64,000 nt of DNA from Gnetum montanum (Eukaryota; Streptophyta; Gnetopsida; Gnetales; Gnetaceae), in the NCBI GenBank assembly GCA_015680685.1, contig MNCI01024072.1, positions 502,031 through 566,030 of the forward strand, given 5' to 3'. The translations under genes were made by a program, and so were the position numbers. Of the stretch, positions 56,060 to 64,000 are shown in pieces. Each line of letters begins with the position of its first letter. Position 1 is the stretch's first letter. The notes beneath the pieces were generated by a model. The model worked only from the letters and a program-made list of their open reading frames with translations, did not search any database and was not told where the DNA came from.

Positions 56060-57740
56060 GTTCAAGGATCGTAGAAATCGAAGCTATGACTATGGAGTTA
56101 TGAGGGCTTGAAGTTGGGAGGTTAGAGCTCTAAGTTCAATAAAACATATGGTAAAAACTCTCCCCTTTCCAAAAGCTAAAAATGAAAAATTCACTAAGTA
56201 CCTCATGATATATATACTTTTTTGTGTTAAAATATCAGAGGTGAGATTTTCAAATTTTTCGTTGACTTCTTGTGAACAAAAATGAGTCATTTGGAATAAC
56301 TGGAAGATATGAAACATGTTTAGAGGATCTTGGGCTATGAGTGAGGCATATTTTTATACAATTTGGAATAGAAAGTGCTTAAAGAAGGAATCTCAGGCAA
56401 TGAAAGTTCATTAAGTGCTAATAAGGTGGATGAGATGGGTAATGAATTTGTGTTGTTGGAATGGATGTATCGAATGTTAAGGGAAGTTTTTATTAACATT
56501 TATTATTTTTGGAAGGCTCAAGATGATGTGGAATTACTTGCCAACTATAAGATACAATAGTTATACAAGTGGATCCTCTCCAAAGTAGGCCCTAGCCCTT
56601 AATTCCCTTGTATAAGCACACCTAAAAGTGTCTTTAGGCACTTAAGGAGTTGAATGTAACACATACCTATTTAGCAAAACACACGTGTCAGTATCACAAA
56701 GTTGGAAAAATTTTACTATGTTACATAAACGATAAGTTATAATTATTCAAATAGTGAGATGAGATGGACTTAGAAGGGATTACAAAAATTAGGACATGAG
56801 GCATCTTACCATAGCCATAATGAATTCTTTTGTTTTATTGGTGGTTAAAGTAATCATTAGCTTTTCATCCAATATTCAAACCAAGTCCAAACCACATTCT
56901 AGTGACATCGCATTATTTCATCTCATGGAGGCACAACCATGAGACTAACACTATTGCAAGGAGCATTACCACTTAGCGTATAGTCCAAGGGAAGAGTTTA
57001 TTCATTACATGATTTTTTTTTTAAATTCCTAAGAAGTCAGCTACCTTTAGGCATGGATAACATGTCTTTTTGATGAAACCCCCAAAAATTTATTTTCTGC
57101 ATGAGCTTTATTTTTAGTTGTGTTAGCCTTACCAAAGGACTACCTTTAGGCATGGGTAACATGTCTTTCTAGTGACATGATAAGACAACAATTATTTTAC
57201 TCTTACTCCCATTTTTGAGTAGATCTATTAGGATATAATACAACCTAAGCAACAGGATAGAACTTATAGCAGTAATCCAAGAGAATCCACAAATTTCCTT
57301 AATGTCACACCCTTGACATTCCCACTTTGTTCTTCACTTTTCGATCCAGGCATAATGATCACAAGCTAATTATTAGTTTTATGATGGAAAGAATATCAAT
57401 ATGGCCATGGTAAGAGCCTCTTATTAATGGAATGAATGGATGAATGTTATTATCTTACTGTGAAAATAATCAGTCCCTTATGACTTGATAACATAGGGAA
57501 ATCTTCACCTTAGTGGACTACATCTTGCCTTATTCTTAATGTGTTTTATTAGCAATCAAAATTATTTACAAAAGGAAATGAAAATAGAGTATCAAAAACA
57601 TGAAAAAGATAGCAAAAATGAAAAAATATGTAAAGAATGGATAAATGTGAAAGAATTAAAAAATCATTAAGAAATGGAAAATTATAAAAGAACGAAAAAG
57701 TAAAAAGAAAGTGAAAAAGTTCAGTGAAGTACCTATGGGT
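56060..57740 (-). other. Ath-3 spacer after pol
   Basis: Non-coding, continuing to 28,014 across the Ath-4 insertion. A polypurine-like sequence (minus strand ATAGTTGTGGGGGTGTCC) lies at about 57,765-57,747, just after pol. ACATGTCTTTCTAGTGACATG-like words near 57,050 and 57,160 form a short direct repeat (GGCATGG-TAACATGTCTTT). Confidence 0.5.
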
Positions 57741-57959
57741 CTAGATGGACACCCCCACAACTATTATGAGGATTGGTTAAATGAAAGAGAGAATGGATGG
57801 AAGATAGTTTGATAAATTAGGTAGATTCCTTGGAATGTTCATAATAGAATTTGACTTGTTGGATGTTAGCAAGAATGAGCCTATGTGGATAGGATGAGTG
57901 GTAGATATGTAAGGCACCAGATGGATAAGTGGCTTGAAAAATGTATAGTCCCTCCTAAA

Positions 57960-58760
57960 GTGTAAAGCTCTACCTAGATTAAGAGCATTGGAAACTTTCC
58001 ATAAACTAACTTATATGGTAAGTATCCTATACGTAGTTTCCATGATGTCCTATAAGCCCATAGAGCATCATTCATTTTAGTGCTCCAATCCTTTCTAAAC
58101 CTACTAATTATCCTAGTAAGTATCCTAGAAATTTCTCGGTTAGGCACTTTAGCTTGATCATTTGCTTGAGGATGATATGGTGTGGTCAGTTTATGGTTCA
58201 CCCCAAGTTGTTGCATGAGCTTTTTAAATGTAGCACCAATGAAGTGACTCCTGTTATCTGAAATGAGCATTTTTGGTAGTCCAAATCTATTTACCACATG
58301 TTGTTGGAAGAATTTGGTAGTTGTCTTTGCTATACAATCTTTTACTATTGCTGCCTCTACCCACTTAGTATAGTAATCCACAGTCACAATTATGTATGCT
58401 TTTTCATTCGACATTGGTGTTATGGATCCCATAAAATCAAATTTCCATATGTCAAAAGGTTCAAGTGGTTGTATCCATTGTTGTGGCCCTTCATATCTGG
58501 CCATAATTCCTCCATCTTTTTGGCATCGCTCACAAGATTACACAAAAGTATGGTTATATTTGAACAAGGTAGGTCAAAAGTAGCTTGCCATCATTAATTT
58601 GAGTGTCATTATACACCCTGCATAGTGGCCACCACAAGGACCTTCATGGGCATCCTACAAGACTCTCTGTTGGTCACACTTTGGCACACACCATTTGACC
58701 AACCCATTTGCATAGATCTTGTATAGATTTCCATTGATTTCTATATATCTTTTTGCTCAA
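57960..58760 (-). pseudogene. Ath-3 integrase
   Basis: The best Athila integrase core here (58,504-57,974, 176 residues): QPLEPFDIWKFDFMGSITPM, VDYYTKWVEAAIV, MLISDNRSHFIGATF (DNG changed to DNR), YHPQANDQAKVPNREISRIL (Lys at the catalytic Glu) and LWAYRTSWKLRIGYLPYKLV. The zinc-finger region lies upstream to about 58,760, broken by stops. The C-terminal domain is decayed. Confidence 0.85.
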
Positions 58761-58899
58761 TGAAGGAACTATTCTCTTTTTTTTTTTACTACAATCAATA
58801 GGAAGCTCTTATGTTGATAGATTGGTCAAATATTCTATGGTCCATGACTTTCCTATTAAACTTACAACCTTTACTATTTTAGTAAATAGGTTCTCATTG

Positions 58900-60200
58900 G
58901 AAAACTAGTTAGATAAAGGTTCTATTTAATCTTGGGCATTCCACTTTAACCTTGATAAATGATCAGCTACCACATTTTTTGTTCCCTTTTTATCAATCTT
59001 TGTAATGTCGAACTCTTGCAAAATAATAAGCCATATTATCACCTTGGGACTAACTGCTGGTTTATTCATGAGAAATTAGATGGCACTGTGATCAATATCG
59101 ACATAAATTTGGTATCCAAGCACATAATGTCTGATCTTTTCAAGTGCATATACCATGGTCATCAGCTCCTTTTCTGTTGTGGTGTAGTTCAATTGTGCTT
59201 TGGTGATGCTTCTGCTAGCATAGTGTATATAATAAGGTATCTTTTCATAATCTCATTATGTTAATACTACACCAAGCGCATAATTGTAAGCATTATTCAT
59301 GATGTGAAAAGGCCTATACCAATCTAGATCTTGAAGGATTGGTGTCTCAACTAGTTTCTTCTTTAGATCTTCAAATTCCTTTTCACATGACTAGGTCCAT
59401 TTGAAGGGTGCATCCTTCTCAATGAGTTCCACAAGTAGTTTTGCTATCTTTAAAACATTTTCTATAAATATTCTATAATATCTTGTGTGGCCCAAGAATG
59501 ATCACACATCTTTTACTATCTATGACCTTTGACTGATATTTTATATAACTCGAATCTTTTTAGGATCTACCCTTATGCCTTTCTGAGAGATCATATGTCC
59601 TAACACTATATCATCTTGGACCATGAGGTGGCTTTTCTACCATTTGAGCTTGAGATTGGTTTCCACACACCTCTTTAGTACATGCTCCAATCAATCTAGT
59701 GCTTACTTGAAATCAAGCCTGTATGTTGAAAAATCATCCATGAAAACCTCAACACCATTTCCAATCTATTTCTGGAAGATACTGAGCTCTAGAATGTATC
59801 AATCACCTTGCAAAGATCAAATGGCATTTTCTTGTAGGTAAATTTTCCCCATGGACTAGTGAACGTTATTTTCTCCTAAGTCTTCAAGTGCAATGCAAAT
59901 CTAGTTAAATCCATTGTATCCATCCAGAAAACTGTAAAACTCATGTCCTATGATGGTATCTAGGACTTGATCAACAAATGATAGAGAAAAGTGATCCTTA
60001 AAGGTAGCAACATTCAATATTCGAAAATCAATGCATACTCACCACTTGCCCTCCTTCTTCAAAATAATCACTAAGGGACCAACCCATTCACTATCCACAA
60101 TAGGATAGATGAATCTTTCCTTTAGTAATTTTTCCAATTCTTGCTTGACTACTTCTTTTAATTTAGGATTGAGCCTTTGTTGGGGTTGGTTTCATGGTTT
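58900..60200 (-). pseudogene. Ath-3 reverse transcriptase and RNase H
   Basis: The minus strand shows RT fingers (SEWVGPLVII, about 60,100), palm (FLDGYNGFN, 59,930) and an intact VEVFMDDFSTYRLDF (about 59,755-59,700). The thumb reads VQDDIVLGHMISQKGIRVDP (59,625-59,565). RNase H remnants (EKELMTMVYALEKIRHYVLG, ADHLSRL) extend to about 58,950. Several TAG stops. Confidence 0.8.
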
Positions 60201-61190
60201 GACTGCTGGATCAATATATATCTAATGTTGATAGATTCTTGGGTCAATTCCTATGATCACATTTTAAGACCACACAAATGTTGTAGGCCATCTATTTATC
60301 ACTTCTAGCAACTTCTACTTTTGTTCTTCTTTTAAGTTGAAGTTGATTATTGGTTACTTTTTGTTATTTAGGTAAGCATATTCTAATGTTGCCGATATGG
60401 CCTTTTGTTCCAATGGTTCTCGTTCCATAGTGTCTAAGATCCCCAATTACGCCTAGTCTATCTCTTCTTCTTAACTTGTTTATGGTTAGAAGTGCCTTTT
60501 CCTTAATTGTTCTAACTTATTAGCCTCTTTGTTGGTTTTATGTACTTGTTGGATTAAGTTTCTTCATTTGTGATTAGCCACTAGGTGCCTTCTTGTTGTG
60601 TGGCTATCGCATATAAACATTTTTGCACACATATTTCTTCTACACATTTATTGCATGCCCTGGTATCTTCTTGTTTGATAGCCCATATTATTTGCATGCA
60701 ATTACACCTATTATGGCTATATGTGATACATGGAACTCTTTGTCTTTGTATAATACCTACTTCATCTTCCTTGGAAATATCCAAGGACAAGTCAAAAATC
60801 CCAAGCTTAGCATTAACAGTGCTAAGTCAATCTCTTCCCATGATAATTGGAAATTCTCCCTTATTCTTACCAACATGGATTACCAGAAAATCTACAAGGT
60901 AAGACCAACCATTGATGGTTGTAATCACATCATCCACTTTACCTAGTGGAATTTTCATTAACTAGTTCACAACCTCTAGCCATATATTACTCTTCTTTAG
61001 CAATGGTAGATTCCAAGCTTGATACATCTGTTGTGAGATTAGGTTTACTCCTGACCTAGAATCAAGTAGAGTCTTGCATGATCTTTGCCCTATTATCTGA
61101 AGGTAAACTAACAAACTTCTTGGATCAATTCACTTTTGTGGGCGGGCACCTAACTTTATCTAATGAGTGATTGTTTGAATATGCATGATA
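60201..61190 (-). pseudogene. Ath-3 protease and linker
   Basis: The minus strand reads GQRSCKTLLDSRSGVNLIS (61,090-61,030; D-S-R in place of D-S-G), WSYLVDFLVIHVGKNKGEFP, IIMGRD-LSTVNAKLG, then the 60,790-60,581 frame with ISKEDEVG and CITYSHNRCNCMQ, as in Ath-1. The upstream part of the gene is cut off by Ath-5 at 61,196. Confidence 0.75.
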
Positions 61191-61205
61191 GTTGTTGATG
61201 GGACG

Positions 61206-61283
61206 TGATATCGCATGGGCCACGATATCGCGGCAATCGCGATATTGTGTCATCCCCCGTGATATCGCATACGCGATATCACG
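61206..61283. repeat. GATATCGC palindrome cluster in Ath-5 U3
   Basis: Several copies of GATATCGC or CGCGATAT in both orientations lie 15-95 bp upstream of the TATA box. Confidence 0.8.
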
Positions 61284-61298
61284 GTGCACTGCCAAGTC

Positions 61299-61306
61299 TA
61301 TAAATA
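61299..61306 (+). promoter_or_regulatory. Ath-5 LTR TATA box
   Basis: TATAAATA, in the same place relative to the LTR start (103 bp) as in Ath-4. Confidence 0.7.
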
Positions 61307-61474
61307 AGAGGCAGAATTCCCTTGTTTCTCATCCTAGGCTAGACAATAGGGAAACTCTGGCAGATTGATCACTCCAAAGATAGAATATTTTTCATGTGCC
61401 CGCAGTAGGAGTCCTAAAGTGAACAGATCTTTATTCGAGCAAACATTGTACCTGAACACAAGTTTGTGTACAAC

Positions 61475-61480
61475 AATAAA
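61475..61480 (+). terminator. Ath-5 LTR poly(A) signal
   Basis: AATAAA in a block conserved with Ath-1 (22,470). Confidence 0.6.
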
Positions 61481-62001
61481 GACGAACTTCCTGGATAAAC
61501 CTTGCAGTGCATGGAATAGGCTAATTAGGATTTTATTTATTGTTATTTACTGCTTTCCATTTACATGCTTTATTAGGAATTAAATCTCTCTCAACCCTTC
61601 TCTCCTAGTTAAGTGCCTCAGTACGACCGCTTCGAGCACGTGTGTTACACGTGGTGATCCCAGCAACCTGCATCGGTTCAGGGTGTGTACGGTAAGTGGA
61701 AATAGATGCTGAAGCTAGGTTAATTTAGACTTAGTTCATTAGTTAGAGTTAGTAATTAGTCTCTTCAACCCTTCACCTCAATAGCATAGGAGATATAAAC
61801 CGAAAAGACCATAAAAATCATATTCCTCGGACTTACTTAACCATACCATGACAAATACAAGTAAGTTTGGAAAGACAACAAATGGTTAACATTAAGTGTT
61901 CCATAAGGCGTGTAGGCACTTAGTCTATGGAGTTTGACCAGATCGTGCATGCTACGCTTGTATTTGTATGGTTGAGTGTAGGGGTACCTGGCCACTCATC
62001 A

Positions 62002-62020
62002 TTGGCGTCGTTGCCGGGGA
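62002..62020 (+). other. Ath-5 primer-binding site
   Basis: TTGGCGTCGTTGCCGGGGA immediately after the LTR; the Athila-group primer site. Confidence 0.85.
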
Positions 62021-62145
62021 CTAAGTGTTTGTGCGCTAAGTAGAACATAAGAGATCATTCACATCGTTGGGAGCTCAAACGAACCTTAGGGTTAATCAGA
62101 AGAAAAAAATTATATAACAGTCAAAGAGCACACTGATAAGACATC

Positions 62146-63841
62146 ATGTCTTCTTCTTCTTCTCACAAGAGCAACTCACCACCTAGGGATCATACAAAGA
62201 ACAGTCGGCAATCAAAAACACATAATCTAAATCAGTCGGTTCCTCAACAATACAGGTTGACATATACTCATCCCGATGAGTATATACCTAATTTCACTTT
62301 TATCCTCCATCAAGATGAACAGATGCGTTGGAGAGATTTGCAAAGTAACATAGTGTTACCTCTAGATCGATCAGTCCCTAACATGCTTCTCTGTGCTTTG
62401 GCATAGATTGGCATGACAGAATTATATGCTGAATACGTTGCAGCAGATTTTGACTCAAGGGATTACCATCCCACAACTTTACAACGTTTGAGGGACTCAA
62501 GGCAGGAGAGCCAACATACACTATTGAAGGGCAAGGAGGTCCCGCACGTCCTAAGCGAAATCGGAGATGGTGAACCACTTATAACGTGTTCTCTATCAAA
62601 AGATGTTTCCCCTCCTAACGATAGTGAGGAGGTGGGGTATCAAAACCTACAATCCATGATACACAACCCTAGTTCTTATGCCCGTGAACACCAACTGTTC
62701 ACAGAGGGAACAACAACACATGACAAGGACAGACACTTAGATCGTCACCACGATCGAGGCCGAAGCCACAGAAGAAAAGGTAAGAAACATCGCCAGGGCG
62801 ATGGTTCTCCTTCTTCTTCACCTTCATCACATCACTCACCCTCTCCTTCCACATCAGGGCGCAATCATCAAGAGCATAACGGAGAGAATAAAGGTAAGAA
62901 AAATGAGAGACCTTGATGAGAGAGTCGAGAGAGAGGACAAGGGCATGAACGAAGGGAAAGTAGGGAACAACGAAGACATCATAGACGTCATGAAAGAGAT
63001 GATCATGACAAGCCCCTACTTGCCACCTAAAGCATGCTAAACATAATGGAGGATGTAAGAATCCCAACAAGGCATTTACAAGATAGTCGAATCAAGTGTT
63101 TAGACATGAACAACATCCCACGCTTTGAGGGGGAATACAACGCGGATCTACAAAATCATTTACAGCCATTCCATGATGCTTGCACCTTGCAAAACATAGA
63201 AAACGAGTGGCAAAAACTAAAGTTGTTTCCTAGGACACTCATCAAGGAAGCAGAGAGTTGGTACCGGTCCTTAGAACCGAAAACCATTAGGAGGTGGAGT
63301 ACGATGTTAGAACTCTTCAATGAAAAATATCAAACGTACTCCAAAGTGTCTAATTTGTGTAAGCAAATCCAAGGATGGAAGCAAGGTACTCATGAACCCT
63401 TGGATACTGCCATGGGCTGCTACTACGCATTGTTACATCATTGCCCGGGCCATGGTTACGCACAACAGGATCAACTTCGCCACATTGTAGCTGGGCTAAG
63501 GTATGAGACTAGGAGAACCCTTGGGACTTATGCCCAAGGGCGATTATCAGAACTTAGATCCCATGAAGTTCACAGACTATTGGAACAAGTAGCAAAAGAA
63601 GAAGGGAGCTACAAAAAAGAGAGTGTGCGGAATAATACAACCATGATCCTTCCCTTCGAAAGAAGGGAGTGAAATTTTGCAATGAAGAGGATGAGTCACC
63701 ACTTGAAGAGTTGGTGAACAGAAAAACCTTGCTGATGCAAAAGCTAACAACTAAAGTATCAGCTAAGGTGGATCAACTGTGGGATTCCTTAGACTCCAGA
63801 CTTGAAATAGTCCTAAAAATTGTAGAAGAGCCTAAGGTGGA
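62146..63841 (+). pseudogene. Ath-5 gag, best preserved Athila gag
   Basis: The ATG at 62,146 opens MSSSSSHKSNSPPRDHTKNS, 125 bp after the primer site. The frame runs to 63,672 with only nonsense changes: TAG at 62,404, two TGA at 62,914-62,919 (both CGA to TGA in an Arg-rich stretch) and a TAA near 63,028. Domains: N-terminal NFTFILHQDEQMRWRD; Ser/His/Arg-rich linker (62,700-63,020); capsid from MEDVRIPTRHLQDSRIKCLD (63,046) with WYRSLEPKTIRRWSTMLELF and a GHGYAQQDQLRHIVAG block. A one-base shift near 63,630 leads to the C-terminal frame (DESPLEELVNRKTLLMQ, KVDQLWDSLDSRLEI). An in-frame TGA lies at about 63,842. Confidence 0.85.
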
Positions 63842-64000
63842 ATGAGGTAGTGACAAGAATAAGATAAAGGGGAGAGATTCAGGCCCTGCACATAACAAGT
63901 GTAAAGGGAAAATTACTATCACCGATGAGGTTGTGGAATTAGACACAGACGATGACGGGGGATGTGAGATCTGCCACTATGACCATCTTAAGGGATGGTG
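63842..64000 (+). pseudogene. Ath-5 gag C-terminal end, cut by window edge
   Basis: Continues past the TGA with KCKGKITITDEVVELDTDDD and CEICHYDHLKGW, the acidic block that ends gag in Ath-1 and Ath-4. The rest of the element lies outside the window. Confidence 0.7.

Larger units (their letters stand above)
61196..62001 (+). mobile_element. Ath-5 5' LTR (806 bp)
   Basis: Starts TGATGGGACG and ends GGCCACTCATCA, directly before the primer site. U3 (61,196 to about 61,330) is built of GATATCGC palindromes that keep their CpG sites. TATAAATA at 61,299-61,306; AATAAA at 61,475-61,480. Conserved words with Ath-1: AGTAGGAGTC, CAACAATAAAGACGAACTTC and ATAAACCTTGCA. GTTGT at 61,191-61,195 is the likely left target-site copy. 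The element is among the youngest here. Confidence 0.9.

Overview
The window is repeat-only nuclear DNA from a seed plant with a large, heavily methylated genome; a gymnosperm is my best guess, but the sequence does not prove it. No ordinary host gene, tRNA, rRNA or prokaryotic feature was found. Almost every base can be assigned to long Ty3/gypsy LTR retrotransposons of the Ogre/Tat/Athila group, nested inside one another. Two families are present. Tat-type elements have pol with a second RNase H. Athila-type elements have FMDDFS-type RT, a TTGGCGCCGTTGCC-like primer site, and an extra ORF after pol.

Layout, using my own names. Tat-1 (+, window start to about 12,225) appears to sit in the gag gene of Ath-1 (+, about 12,226-23,057). 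Ath-1 abuts a 5' fragment of Ath-2 (+, 23,058-23,792). Ath-3 (-) starts with its 3' LTR at 23,793-24,588 and runs to at least 61,195, but it is split. Ath-4 (-, 28,020-56,054) is inserted in its 3' part, and Ath-5 (+, 61,196 to window end) is inserted near its protease. Ath-4 is itself split in its 5' LTR by Tat-2 (-, 39,632-55,352), the best-preserved element. Target-site duplications are visible for Tat-2 (TAAGC/TAAGT) and, less perfectly, for Ath-4 (AAAAG/ACAAG). LTR divergence by eye agrees with the nesting order: Tat-2 LTRs differ by a few percent, Ath-4 LTRs by roughly 9-10 percent.

Most coding regions are decayed. Stops are very often TAG where a sister copy has Gln, as expected from deamination of methylated CAG. 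All domains are therefore called as pseudogenes except one. Tat-2 carries, on the strand opposite to its own gag-pol, a small three-exon gene (48,036-49,240) whose splice phases and stop fit without correction. Tat-1 has a longer multi-exon antisense pseudogene in what looks like the same protease-RT spacer.

The most unusual structures are non-coding. (1) Three Athila elements carry, between pol and the extra ORF, an internal module of about 90 bp plus TATA box that resembles the start of their own LTRs; two of the three share a downstream splice donor, and the extra ORF follows. This looks like a second promoter for that ORF. (2) Blocks of a minisatellite with core AGTTTAA-GTCATA flank the ORF blocks of both Tat elements at five sites. 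(3) Arrays of the palindrome AGATCT occur in both leaders of Tat-2: the gag leader and the leader of the antisense gene. (4) All four readable integrase cores have Lys where the catalytic Glu is expected.
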